Below, one piece after another: positions 35,209 to 44,146 of a DNA stretch of 64,000 nucleotides. The position numbers and the translations under genes are program-made. The notes beneath the pieces were generated by a model that saw nothing but the letters and a program-made list of their open reading frames with translations, made no database searches and was not told the origin of the DNA. Each line of letters opens with the position of its first letter. The first letter of the stretch is position 1. The stretch is from positions 5,699-69,698 of the forward strand of contig NZ_CBDDRA010000028.1 in NCBI RefSeq assembly GCF_965232925.1. Reading direction: 5' to 3'. This DNA is from Tumidithrix helvetica. Its GTDB lineage: Bacteria; Cyanobacteriota; Cyanobacteriia; Pseudanabaenales; Pseudanabaenaceae.

Positions 35209-35642
35209 CCAGAGTGCGATTTAGGAAATACTTGCTAAATAATTAGCGATTCGGGCTAAACTTGCCCTCACAAAACAAACAGGACAAGAACCAAAAAATT
35301 TGTGATTTTACTAAAGACTTTGTTGCTGTAAATTTGGGATTGATAGATTGTGTTGTCAGAACAATCCTCTGTAGTTGTCCCAAGGTAAGGGGCAGGTGCA
35401 TCCCTATAGGATAGGCAATATCAACAAAAAATTTACAACTGGAAAACTTTTACGGCTTTATGAGAAACAAAAAAAGTCTGTTGTAGTACCATAACGTCAA
35501 AATATTTGAAATATATATAGCCTAAAGATTCCCTATCCTCACATATATGACAAAGCTAGTGTCTACTTACTAGAAATCAGTCTAGAAACAAATCTAGAAG
35601 CAAGTTTAGAAATAAATCTAGGAAAACCACACAGTAAGCAGC
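35209..35642. other. Gene-free region between divergent genes with 12-bp tandem repeats
   Basis: No credible coding frame. The last part holds five imperfect tandem copies of a 12-mer (35569-35628: ACTAGAAATCAG, TCTAGAAACAAA, TCTAGAAGCAAG, TTTAGAAATAAA, TCTAGGAAAACC), ending 14 bases before the start codon of the MFS/HEAT gene. Together with the preceding AT-rich DNA it is the likely promoter and leader of that operon. Confidence 0.8.
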
Positions 35643-38600
35643 ATGAACACGGCATCTAGTCCGCCCCCCGAAAACCTATCTCGCCGAGTCTTGAAATGGG
35701 TAAACCTGCGTCCAGAGGAAGCAGAGCGTACCCTACTGATGTTCTTTTTTTATGCGGCGACTTCGATCGGTGCGGTTTGGCTTGAGGCAAGCAGTGCCGC
35801 CTTATTTGTAAAGCATTTTGGCGCGGAAAATCTCACATGGGTTTACATGGCAACCGCCGCGATCGTGACGACCCTTGGCGTGTTTTACTCTTGGTTGCAA
35901 AAACATCTGCCGTTGCGCCGCGTAATGTTGGGCGTGGCTTTGCTGCTGGCTTTCCCGCTACCTTTTGCATGGGTGGGCTTACATCAGACAGGCATTTTCC
36001 TGATGGTGGCTGTATTTTCACTGCGGTTGTGGGTCGAAGCTGTTTATGTACTTGGCACGATCAACAACGACATTGCTGCCAACCAGCTATTTAATATTCG
36101 CGAAATCAAACGAGCCTTCCCCCTGATTAGTACTGGCATTATCATTGCGGAAATCGTCAGTGGTTTCTCTTTGCCCCTAATTATTCACCTATTTGGCATT
36201 GCCAATGTTACGCTGGCGGCTTTTGTGATGCTTTTGTTAGGGGCATTTTTGCTGTTTTATCTCAGTACTCGCTATCGCCAAGCATTTCCCAATGCGGTTT
36301 ACAGTAATACCGAGGATGGAGAGCTATCGACGCGCCGACTGCAAGGCAATCTCCAAAGCTACGTAACCTTACTGTTTGGCTTTTTTATCGCTGCCCAAAT
36401 TCTGTTTTTCTTAATTGACTACCAATATTACGCCCAGCTAGAAATTCAACTTAAATACGAAGAATCGATCGCTCAGTTTGTCGGCATCTTTGGCGGCATC
36501 ATGGGTATCTTTAAACTGACGCTACAGTTGTTTGGCTCTAGTCGAATTATCGAGCGCATAGGGGTTTTTCTCACGGTCTTAATCCCACCCATTGGTACGG
36601 TAATCGCAGGTTTGCTGGCGGGCTTCGCACCGTTTGGTTTACTGATTGGCTTTGTTATTCTCAAGTTTTTTGACGAACTATTTCGCTTTACGATTGTTGC
36701 CTCAACCGCACCAACATTATTTCAAGCCGTACCCGACCAGTTTCGCAGTCGCGTACAGTCTCTTGTCAGAGGGATTGCCGATCCGCTTTCGATTGGTGGG
36801 GCAGGGATCTTAATCTGGCTAGTGAGCCAAGTACTGCATCAGCAAGGCGTACCCGTTGAGGTATCTGCTCGTTTATTTGCGGGACTGGTGGTTTTTGTAG
36901 CTGCGATCTGGATTTGTATTATTTGGCTGTTGCGGCGTGGCTATTTGCAACTTTTGATTCAGAGTGTGGAACGCGGTCAACTAAGCCTCACCGAAGTCGA
37001 TATTCGGGAAGTGCGTCGGGCTGTAACGGAGTCTCTGGTTCGAGCAGAAACGGATCTCGATCAATCCGTTTGTATTGAGTTACTTTCGCAAGTTGCGCCC
37101 CAAACTGTGGGTGAGTCGCTTGCCCCCTTGCTGCTCCAAATGGCACCTGATATTCAAAAGCAAAGCCTAGAGGCAATGCTAATCAAGCCAGATATTCGCT
37201 ATCTCCGCAATGTCAAAGATTTATTGCAATCGCCCAATGTTTCGCCACAGGTACAGTCTCTCTGCTTGCGCTATGTGTTACTGGCTGATGAGAATAACCG
37301 CAATGTCAATAGTCTGCGTTCTTACTTAGGCTCTGAGCAAAACCCGATCATTCGAGGCACAGCCGTAGCCCTGATGATGCGTCTTGGGACACCACCCCAA
37401 GTAGCTGAGGCAACCAATACCTTAAGGCAGATGATTACCAGCCCCCACCAACCCGAAAGGGTGTTGGGCTGTCGCGCTCTTGCCGAAGCTACCTATATGC
37501 AATCCTTGCGCTTTTATGTGCCGCAGTTGCTGCAAGATCCATCGATAGAAGTGCGCTGTGCCTTATTGCAAGCGATCGCTGCCACCCGCGCTTCCGAATA
37601 CTTCCCCTCGGTAATTCGAGGGTTGCACTACAAAGCCACCCGTAAAGCTGCCTATGATGCCCTCGTAGAATTAGGAGATTATGCGCTAGATTCTTTGGTC
37701 GGCTTGACTGAAAATTATTCTAGCCCCGAGAACGTGCGATTGCGCGCTTGGGAAATTATGGGCGATATCGGTACACCTGCGGCTGTGTCTGTGCTAGCAA
37801 ATTCTCTATCTAAGTCTTGGGGTAAACATCGACGTACGATCTTGCGCACGCTGATCCGCATTCCCAAAGAAGTGGGTATTGAAACTGTTCTAGAAATGAT
37901 CGGGCGCAGTGGTGTCGAGCAAATGGTCGAACAAGAGCTGATCGTGATGGCAGAAGCTTGGGTAGGTATCGAAGACATCCCTTCCGATCAAATTGCTTCT
38001 TTAGAGGCTGGGCTGCTAAAAGAAGCGTTGCTGGCTGAGGTTGAAGATAGCTTAGAACGTTTATTCTTACTAATGAAACTACTGTATACGCCATCGGCAA
38101 TTCAAGCCGCCGCCTTTAATATTATGTCTGGCTCGAAAGGGAGTTTAGCTAGAGGCATCGAAATCTTGGATAATACGGTTGATTTAACGAAAAAGCAGGT
38201 TATTTTATCTGTCTTAGATAAACGCTCGATCGCTGAGAAATTGAGGATTTTGTCAGAAATTTACTTCTACCAACCGATGTCCAGCGTAAAGCGATTGCGC
38301 AACCTGATCGAAATCAACTACTGTTTTTCCGATTGGACCTTGGCTTGCTGCTTTCATGTGGGACGCAGCCAGCTATGGAGCTTACCAGCGGAAATTACCC
38401 TACAGTGCTTGAGTCACCCTACAGGGTTTGTCCGAGAAGCGGTACTGGCTTATTTACAAGTGGTATCACCCCGATCGCTACAAAAAATGTTACCCGTACT
38501 CACCCAAGATCGAAATTCGTTGGTAGGAGCACAGGCAAAGGCGATCGCTAGTTACTTTGGTGCAAATGCTACGGGTGGCGACAATGTGCAAAATCTTGGG

Positions 38601-38654
38601 TTGCCAGATCCTACCTCACCCCCAAGTTCGATAAGGAGGGGTGATGCTCACTAG
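35643..38654 (+). CDS. MFS-type membrane protein fused to HEAT repeats
   Basis: A 1003-residue protein in two halves. Residues about 25-440 are a polytopic membrane domain of MFS/ATP-ADP-translocase-like type (R-P-E-E-A-E-R-T-L-L-M-F-F-F-Y then many hydrophobic helices). Residues about 445-970 are soluble and rich in HEAT-like helical units, for example A-L-M-M-R-L-G-T, L-A-E-A-T-Y-M, A-Y-D-A-L-V-E-L-G-D and V-R-E-A-V-L-A-Y-L-Q-V. HEAT domains usually bind proteins. The transported substrate is unknown. The 3' end overlaps the next gene by 11 bases with an AGGAGG site inside it, so the cNMP-binding protein is translated with it. Confidence 0.88.
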   Translation: MNTASSPPPENLSRRVLKWVNLRPEEAERTLLMFFFYAATSIGAVWLEASSAALFVKHFGAENLTWVYMATAAIVTTLGVFYSWLQKHLPLRRVMLGVALLLAFPLPFAWVGLHQTGIFLMVAVFSLRLWVEAVYVLGTINNDIAANQLFNIREIKRAFPLISTGIIIAEIVSGFSLPLIIHLFGIANVTLAAFVMLLLGAFLLFYLSTRYRQAFPNAVYSNTEDGELSTRRLQGNLQSYVTLLFGFFIAAQILFFLIDYQYYAQLEIQLKYEESIAQFVGIFGGIMGIFKLTLQLFGSSRIIERIGVFLTVLIPPIGTVIAGLLAGFAPFGLLIGFVILKFFDELFRFTIVASTAPTLFQAVPDQFRSRVQSLVRGIADPLSIGGAGILIWLVSQVLHQQGVPVEVSARLFAGLVVFVAAIWICIIWLLRRGYLQLLIQSVERGQLSLTEVDIREVRRAVTESLVRAETDLDQSVCIELLSQVAPQTVGESLAPLLLQMAPDIQKQSLEAMLIKPDIRYLRNVKDLLQSPNVSPQVQSLCLRYVLLADENNRNVNSLRSYLGSEQNPIIRGTAVALMMRLGTPPQVAEATNTLRQMITSPHQPERVLGCRALAEATYMQSLRFYVPQLLQDPSIEVRCALLQAIAATRASEYFPSVIRGLHYKATRKAAYDALVELGDYALDSLVGLTENYSSPENVRLRAWEIMGDIGTPAAVSVLANSLSKSWGKHRRTILRTLIRIPKEVGIETVLEMIGRSGVEQMVEQELIVMAEAWVGIEDIPSDQIASLEAGLLKEALLAEVEDSLERLFLLMKLLYTPSAIQAAAFNIMSGSKGSLARGIEILDNTVDLTKKQVILSVLDKRSIAEKLRILSEIYFYQPMSSVKRLRNLIEINYCFSDWTLACCFHVGRSQLWSLPAEITLQCLSHPTGFVREAVLAYLQVVSPRSLQKMLPVLTQDRNSLVGAQAKAIASYFGANATGGDNVQNLGLPDPTSPPSSIRRGDAH

Positions 38655-39177
38655 AATCGATCGGTTATTGCTGGTGAGGGGCGTACCGATTTTTCAAGAA
38701 TTGCGCCTTGACTTCTTGGTAAGATTGGCTTCGATTATGAATGAAATTGCAGTTCCAGCTGGCAAAACCATCTTTGTAGAAGGACAGGAAGGGCGATCGC
38801 TCTATATCGTAATAGCAGGGAGGGTACGCGTGCACATTGGCAGTAAAGATTTAGTGGTTTTAGATAAAGGCAGTTGTTTTGGCGAAATGTCTCTGTTTGA
38901 TGCAGAACCTCGCTCTGCTTCGGTGACAGCGATCTCTAATTGTGCCTGCTTAGTCCTAACCCAACAACAACTTTTCGAAGCCATTAATGAAACACCTGAT
39001 ATTGCCATAAATATAATTTGCTTTCTGTCTCGGCGCATTCGCAGTCAAACTAAGGCGATCGCGAGCTACCTCGGCTGGGAAATGGGGATGGCGGATGTCA
39101 ATGAAATTAGCTATCCCAACGGGGTGCATACTCCTACCTCGCAGGTAAGTTCGATGGGGAGGAACGATGCTAACTAG
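38644..39177 (+). CDS. Cyclic-nucleotide-binding domain protein, copy 1
   Basis: A single cNMP-binding domain (about residues 10-140) without an HTH. The phosphate-binding cassette F-G-E-M-S-L-F-D-A-E-P-R-S-A-S-V keeps the Glu and the Arg-Ser-Ala that hold the cyclic phosphate. The tail (about 145-177) is unrelated to CRP. The start is ATG 38644, four bases after AGGAGG; a GTG at 38641 is too close. It overlaps the MFS/HEAT gene by 11 bases and the second copy by 11 bases. Confidence 0.88.
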   Translation: MLTRIDRLLLVRGVPIFQELRLDFLVRLASIMNEIAVPAGKTIFVEGQEGRSLYIVIAGRVRVHIGSKDLVVLDKGSCFGEMSLFDAEPRSASVTAISNCACLVLTQQQLFEAINETPDIAINIICFLSRRIRSQTKAIASYLGWEMGMADVNEISYPNGVHTPTSQVSSMGRNDAN

Positions 39178-39613
39178 TATCGACCGACTATTACTCGTAA
39201 GGGGCGTACCGATTTTTAAGGAGTTGCGCGATGACTTCTTGGTGCGCCTAGCTTCGATTATGAATGAAATCTCATTTCCCTCTGGCAAAACGATTTTTGC
39301 GGAAGGACAGGAAGGGCGATCGCTCTATATCGTGATTGCGGGGCGCGTACGCGTGCACCTAGGTCATAAAGATTTAGCGATTTTAGATAAAGGTAGTTGC
39401 TTTGGCGAAATGTCTCTGTTTGATGCTGAGCCGCGCTCGGCTTCGGTGACAGCCGTGGCATATTGTGAATGCTTAGTCTTAACCCAACAGCAACTTTACG
39501 AAGCGATCGATGAAACACCAGGCATTGCTGTAAATATAATTCGCTTGCTCTCGCGCCGCATTCGCAGCCAAAACCTCCAACTCAACGAACTGCAAGCCTC
39601 AAAACAGTTGTGA
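39167..39613 (+). CDS. Cyclic-nucleotide-binding domain protein, copy 2
   Basis: A 148-residue near-copy of the preceding protein, with the same L-L-L-V-R-G-V-P-I-F, L-V-R-L-A-S-I-M-N-E-I and G-E-M-S-L-F-D-A-E-P-R-S-A-S-V-T-A blocks. It lacks the longer C-terminal tail of copy 1. GGGGAGG ends 4 bases before its ATG. The stop/start junction repeats the layout of the junction upstream of copy 1, showing a tandem duplication that included the end of the previous gene. Confidence 0.88.
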   Translation: MLTSIDRLLLVRGVPIFKELRDDFLVRLASIMNEISFPSGKTIFAEGQEGRSLYIVIAGRVRVHLGHKDLAILDKGSCFGEMSLFDAEPRSASVTAVAYCECLVLTQQQLYEAIDETPGIAVNIIRLLSRRIRSQNLQLNELQASKQL

Positions 39614-39629
39614 TTGGTGCGATCGATCT

Positions 39630-39842
39630 ATGAAAGTCTCTCTTGAGTTTTTATATCATTTCCGATGCGATCGCTGCACGCAGTGGTGGAGTCGTGCCGA
39701 CATTGAGCCCCAGATTGGAGAAATTGTCTATTGCCCCTACTGCGGTCATGAAAATACAGTTGAAGGCATCCAAACCTTTCGCGATGCCGCACGCAATGCC
39801 ACCAAATCTAGCTGCTTAGATAGAAAACCTGATGGGGAATAG
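39630..39842 (+). CDS. Small zinc-ribbon protein, 70 aa
   Basis: Two CxxC pairs (C-D-R-C near 13-16, C-P-Y-C near 35-38) make a zinc-ribbon-like fold: F-R-C-D-R-C-T-Q-W-W-S and I-V-Y-C-P-Y-C-G-H-E-N. The short tail is charged. It follows the cNMP gene by 16 bases and may belong to the same transcript. The specific role is unknown. Confidence 0.75.
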   Translation: MKVSLEFLYHFRCDRCTQWWSRADIEPQIGEIVYCPYCGHENTVEGIQTFRDAARNATKSSCLDRKPDGE

Positions 39843-39896
39843 TTATCAGTAATTGGTTATTTTGGTAATTGGAATCCAGACTGACCGCTGAAAGCC

Positions 39897-40298
39897 TCAC
39901 AGCCCCCACTGTCTCTCTACGCTCCAACAACCGTCCTCGGTTTGGACGTAGTCAACGCCGCGCATCTCTACAATTGGCTCGCCTTTGTAAAACACCAGAT
40001 GAAAGCCATCTTCACGCAACTTGAGCGTGACTTCTTTTCGCCAGATTTGCTTTAAAATCAGCGTATCCGTACCTTCTTCATCCTCGATGCGATCGTATCC
40101 ATCCCCAGGGTGATAGATATAAAAATCGTTCCCTTTGCCTCCATAGAGGGTATCATTCCCTTTTCCACCTGTCAGTATGTCGTTACCGCTGTAGCCAAAA
40201 ATGATATCATCCCGATCGGTTCCATGAATGATGTCATCGCTAGATGTCCCTTGATGAACGTGGCGCTCTTTAGAATTGTCTGGCAGATTTTGATTCAT
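39897..40298 (-). CDS. RTX-type calcium-binding repeat protein
   Basis: A 133-residue protein from ATG 40298 (a longer frame starts at 40352). The middle has tandem nonapeptide units of the hemolysin-type pattern G-G-x-G-N-D-x-L/I-x, such as G-Y-S-G-N-D-I-L-T, G-G-K-G-N-D-T-L-Y and G-G-K-G-N-D-F-Y-I, which fold into a calcium-bound parallel beta-roll. The C-terminus is a haemolysin-associated strand domain. There is no secretion-signal peptide; such proteins usually leave by type I secretion. It is much shorter than most RTX proteins. Confidence 0.85.
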   Translation of the reverse strand: MNQNLPDNSKERHVHQGTSSDDIIHGTDRDDIIFGYSGNDILTGGKGNDTLYGGKGNDFYIYHPGDGYDRIEDEEGTDTLILKQIWRKEVTLKLREDGFHLVFYKGEPIVEMRGVDYVQTEDGCWSVERQWGL

Positions 40299-40352
40299 AG
40301 CTAAGATGGGGATGGCATTACCTAATAAAAAACTATGGCAAGATCGAAGCAA

Positions 40353-40845
40353 TCGTCAAATATCACAAAATTATACAGCCATGTTCTTATCTTGCGCTTA
40401 AACTTTTCGCTAGATTTTCATAATTAGATGCTTGATACCTTAACTTCAAATATTTGAAGTTAAGGTATTTTACAGCGCTAAGAATAAAGTAAAGAGCTAC
40501 AATCAATACTTTTCAAGGCTTACTTTTCGCTAGCATTTCTGCTTTTGGGTAGAGCTAGTCTAGACATTTGTGAAAGAGTTGACAAATATTCTGACAGAAT
40601 GGGGAAAGCTGAAGCTTTGAAAACCGATAAAATCATCATGCCGTATAAAATCCAGCATTCTAAATTTAGTAGCGATAGGACGATCTTAAATCAACTATCG
40701 ATTTGCTTTGGTTTGGGGCATATGCTTACCCACAAAGATGTCTTAATCAAAAGATCGTGAGTAGTGGAACTTTTAGTGGAAGACTAGAAGAAAAATGCTT
40801 CTACAAATTTTAATTTCAGGCGTTTCTTGTCAATTAGTTTAGCTT
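40353..40845. other. Gene-free divergent intergenic region with a perfect 34-bp palindrome
   Basis: No convincing gene. The notable feature is a perfect palindrome at 40435-40468 (half-site ATACCTTAACTTCAAAT). It is AT-rich and has no loop. It could be an extruding cruciform, a dimeric-protein operator or part of a bidirectional terminator for neither flanking gene, as both point away. A short frame at 40545-40760 lacks any support as a gene. Confidence 0.6.
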
Positions 40846-42132
40846 ATGAACATCACACAGTTGTTTCCAACAAAATGGTTACAGGTTTGGGGGCTTGCCG
40901 CAGTCCAAGGAGCCATTACACTTGCTTGGGTAATTTACGGACTATATCTCCCCAATCTACTTCAGCAAATTGGATTGCCTGCTGCTATGCAAGGGATAGG
41001 GTTGCCGACTGTGGTTGGCATGATATTTGCGATCGAAAGTACGATCGCGGTGCTGATGGAACCATTAATGGGAGGACTGTCAGATCGGGCACAAAATCGC
41101 TTGGGTACAAAACTTCCATTCATCACTTTTGGTGCGATCTTGGCGGCGACGTTATTTGTCGCTATTCCATCGGTGATGATTTTTGGTGGAACTAGCGAAA
41201 TGATGCGCTGGATTTTTCTAGGCGTAATTATTGCTTGGGCGATCGCCATGACTATTTTTCGCAGCCCTGCCATGAGCTTGATCGGAAAATTTGCCTTTGC
41301 GACTAAACTTCCTCAAGTTGCGAGCATTTTGACCTTAGTTGGAGGTATTACAGGCTCTCTGCGATCGCTATCTTCTAAATTCATTCTCAGTTTTGGACCT
41401 GCGCTAACATTTACGGTTGGCTCGATCGCTTTACTTGGAGCCGTAGCTTTTCTGCGAATCGTAGCAGATCGGCAAGTAACCTCCATTCCCAATCCCGACT
41501 TGGATCCTTTAGAAACTGTCGAACTAACTAGAGAGCAAAATCTACAACAACTTCCATTACCACTTGTGACCTCGGCTTTATTGGGAGCGATCGGTGTAGC
41601 CATTGGCTGGGCAGCAAGGTTAATCTTTGGGGAAGTCTTTCCCCGAATATTGCAAGTGGAAGTCCCCAATGGAAATCTAGATATCCTCTTGGGTACGCTT
41701 TCGATCGCCTTGGCGGTATTTGCGATCGCTTCAGGGTTTATCGCTACCCGATTTGGCAATATCGTTGTCATGCTTGTGAGTTTGGGAATTGCTGCTGCTT
41801 GTTTAGGACTTTTATCTATTAGTCATGGCGAATTTGCGATCGTGGCGATCTCACTGGTCTTGGTTGCCTGTTTAAGTGCAGTGTTAAATGGCACTATTCC
41901 ACTGGCTCTAAACGTCATGCCACAACGATGGGGTGGATTAGGTATAGGGATGTATTTTGGTGGTTCTTCTGGCGCAGCCGCACTATTTGGCTTTCTATTT
42001 CCGCAACCCGCTCAAATGATTACTTTCCCCAATGCGATCCTGATGGCAGCGATCGCGCTTTTATTAGCGGGTGTCGCGATCGCACTGACAACAAGGCTTG
42101 ACAACCCACAGAAACAAGAGGTTCTAGCATAA
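40846..42132 (+). CDS. MFS transporter
   Basis: A 428-residue membrane protein with about twelve hydrophobic helices. The motif between helices 2 and 3, P-L-M-G-G-L-S-D-R-A-Q-N-R-L-G, is the conserved major facilitator G-x-x-x-D-R sequence, and the layout resembles sugar/SLC45-type carriers. No substrate can be assigned by eye. It starts at ATG with weak upstream ribosome signals. Confidence 0.85.
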   Translation: MNITQLFPTKWLQVWGLAAVQGAITLAWVIYGLYLPNLLQQIGLPAAMQGIGLPTVVGMIFAIESTIAVLMEPLMGGLSDRAQNRLGTKLPFITFGAILAATLFVAIPSVMIFGGTSEMMRWIFLGVIIAWAIAMTIFRSPAMSLIGKFAFATKLPQVASILTLVGGITGSLRSLSSKFILSFGPALTFTVGSIALLGAVAFLRIVADRQVTSIPNPDLDPLETVELTREQNLQQLPLPLVTSALLGAIGVAIGWAARLIFGEVFPRILQVEVPNGNLDILLGTLSIALAVFAIASGFIATRFGNIVVMLVSLGIAAACLGLLSISHGEFAIVAISLVLVACLSAVLNGTIPLALNVMPQRWGGLGIGMYFGGSSGAAALFGFLFPQPAQMITFPNAILMAAIALLLAGVAIALTTRLDNPQKQEVLA

Positions 42133-42223
42133 AGAAGATACCCTGAATTCACAATCTGGAACCTCGATTGCCGTTGGCTGAGCGGAGTCGAAGCCAGTGG
42201 TTAATAACGAATGGCTAATACAG

Positions 42224-42724
42224 CTATTCTACTTTTGCAAAAATCCCCGCATCCTTTACGGCTGGGATATCGCGCCGCCATGCTTCGATCCCGCCTGTTA
42301 GCACGACTAATTTTAAACCCGTTCCTGCCAGTTGTTTGTAAGCTTTTGTCGATCGCATTCCCGACGTGCAATAGAGAACAATTGTGGGTTGGGTTTGATG
42401 TTTCTTTTCGTATTGCTGAGCGATTTTCTGGACTTGGCTTATCCCCGAACCTGACTCAATTTCTGTGAGAGGAACCAGTTGGCTGCGACCGATGCGATCT
42501 AAGGCAAATTCTTCAGGCGATCGCACGTCAATCAGTAGAACGGGCTTCAGTTTTCCCTGTGCCAAGTTGCTGACTAAGATCTGGGGTGTATTCCAACTAG
42601 CAATAAACGTGGGAATATCCATTCTGTGGGTAATTGCACCAATGCTGACAAATCCAGCCGTGCCGACAACCGTAACACCAAGTAGTATAGCGGCGATAAG
42701 AGTAAGATTGAGTTTCATCGTCAT
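42224..42724 (-). CDS. Rhodanese-domain protein with membrane anchor
   Basis: A 166-residue protein: an N-terminal hydrophobic segment (about 6-26), then a single rhodanese domain with L-I-D-V-R-S-P-E-E-F and the active-site loop V-L-Y-C119-T-S-G-M-R-S. The cysteine is present, so sulfur transfer or phosphatase-like activity is possible. Its ATG overlaps the stop of the desaturase gene (ATGA), so it is the last gene of that operon. Confidence 0.9.
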   Translation of the reverse strand: MTMKLNLTLIAAILLGVTVVGTAGFVSIGAITHRMDIPTFIASWNTPQILVSNLAQGKLKPVLLIDVRSPEEFALDRIGRSQLVPLTEIESGSGISQVQKIAQQYEKKHQTQPTIVLYCTSGMRSTKAYKQLAGTGLKLVVLTGGIEAWRRDIPAVKDAGIFAKVE

Positions 42725-43500
42725 GATTTGTTAAAGAACGAAAAACGTCTGCGGATTTTAAATGGAAAGACTAACTGTTTGAAGTAGTTAGTTGGAACGG
42801 GAATCTTTAAACCATAACGATCTGGCATTCTATCTTTGGGCATATAGAGCGTGCCGAATAGCAAGTCTATAAAAGGAAATTGGGCAGCAAAGTTTTTGTT
42901 GTAGAGCTTGGGAGAATCGTCATGATGCCAGTGATGGAATTGGGGCGTTGCTATTAACCACTTAAGGAATCCAAACTGGATACGCATGTTGGAATGGATT
43001 AGGAAAGCAATTCCACTGCAAAACAAGGCGTATGCTGCGAGGGTTTCACTGGAAAAGCCGAGGCAATAGAGTGGAACGATCTGACAGGTTTTGGTAAACA
43101 CCTGATCGAAGGGATGCACGCGCACAGTGGCAAGCCAGTCTAGGTGTGTTGTGCTATGGTGTACGGCATGAAATTTCCACAGCCAAGGGACAGTATGGAG
43201 AAGCTTGTGGGCAAAGTAATAGCAAAAGTCAGCGATCGCCGCAGCTTCGAGAAATTGCAACCATACAGGTTGCGAAGCCACGAGACTAGATAGAACGGGT
43301 ACTGTCTGCAAGTTCAGTACCGAGAAAACCAAGAGAACCTGAACGATGCCTTTGCCAATAAAGTAACCCGTAAAGTAGTAGGTTAGATCGGTCTGCCAAC
43401 CCACCCGAAAGATTTTCTGCCCGTGCAGCGCAAACATTCTCTCTAAGGGAATGAAGACAAATACGAGAACGATAAAACCTTTCAGTACATCGGGTATCAT
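42721..43500 (-). CDS. Fatty-acid hydroxylase / sterol-desaturase superfamily protein
   Basis: A 259-residue membrane di-iron enzyme. Conserved histidine boxes are Y-Y-F-A-H-K-L-L-H, F-H-A-V-H-H-S-T, and F-H-H-W-H-H-D near the C-terminus, together supplying the two iron sites. The family hydroxylates or desaturates lipids; the substrate here is not known. It overlaps the rhodanese gene and starts 3 bases after the pilin-like gene, so the four genes form one operon. Confidence 0.9.
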   Translation of the reverse strand: MIPDVLKGFIVLVFVFIPLERMFALHGQKIFRVGWQTDLTYYFTGYFIGKGIVQVLLVFSVLNLQTVPVLSSLVASQPVWLQFLEAAAIADFCYYFAHKLLHTVPWLWKFHAVHHSTTHLDWLATVRVHPFDQVFTKTCQIVPLYCLGFSSETLAAYALFCSGIAFLIHSNMRIQFGFLKWLIATPQFHHWHHDDSPKLYNKNFAAQFPFIDLLFGTLYMPKDRMPDRYGLKIPVPTNYFKQLVFPFKIRRRFSFFNKS

Positions 43501-43503
43501 CGT

Positions 43504-44061
43504 TTACTGTCCTACGGGCTGGGTGTTGGCTCCACAAGTAGGAATTCCATTTTTCACAATTGGGTCGGGTGGCTTTGTATCTCCAGGAGCATTTGCCTCA
43601 CAGAGAATTGCTAAACTTGTGACATCACTTGATGCTGCTACCTCCGAGAGAAAAATTCCACCGACATAGCTACGCCGCTCAGCGCTTTTAGAAATACCGT
43701 AATTAAAGACTGATTGTTCTTTGAATGATTTTCCCGTGGTTACACGCGTGGTGTAAATGAAATTTTCTGTATCTGTTTTAATCCCAACTCCTAGCACATC
43801 AATACTAGAGCCATACTTGCTATTTTCTGTAAAGTAGGCTTGTTGTCCCCTATTTAATGAACCTACATATGTTCGCGCCTCAGATTGCTTAGACTTGACT
43901 GCTTGGCATCTAAAAGATGGCAAAATTATTGCAGCAAGGATTCCAGTCAAAGATGTAAAAAACACCAATTTGATCCAGAGGCTCCATCCATTCTTTTTAG
44001 GGAGAGGCGATCGATCTAGATCTTTAGTTTCTTTCCGATCGCTTTTTATATCGCTTTTCAT
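43504..44061 (-). CDS. Type IV pilin-like G/H family protein, copy 1
   Basis: A 185-residue protein (ATG 44061; a TTG would add 5). It has the cyanobacterial pilin core: a hydrophobic helix ending in A-A-I-I-L-P-S-F, then K-S-K-Q-S-E-A-R-T-Y-V-G-S-L-N-R-G-Q-Q-A-Y-F. The signal is atypical: G-W-S-L-W-I in place of G-F-T-L-I-E, so the first residue is Trp and the usual Glu5 is missing. It also has a charged 20-residue leader. Two C-terminal cysteines may form the usual disulfide. Confidence 0.85.
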   Translation of the reverse strand: MKSDIKSDRKETKDLDRSPLPKKNGWSLWIKLVFFTSLTGILAAIILPSFRCQAVKSKQSEARTYVGSLNRGQQAYFTENSKYGSSIDVLGVGIKTDTENFIYTTRVTTGKSFKEQSVFNYGISKSAERRSYVGGIFLSEVAASSDVTSLAILCEANAPGDTKPPDPIVKNGIPTCGANTQPVGQ

Positions 44062-44146
44062 AATGATATGCCTCAACTGATAAAACGATTATTCCGCCAG
44101 AATTTGGTTTTCAGTGCGATCGCGTCGCACATACTTCACAAATTAA

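Noticed and set aside
40545..40760. A 71-codon frame in the gap before the MFS gene
   Set aside because: No ribosome site, no recognisable motif and biased only by chance; it lies in an AT-rich spacer.
41313..41771. A 152-codon minus-strand frame within the MFS transporter
   Set aside because: Shadow of a hydrophobic membrane protein; no independent evidence.
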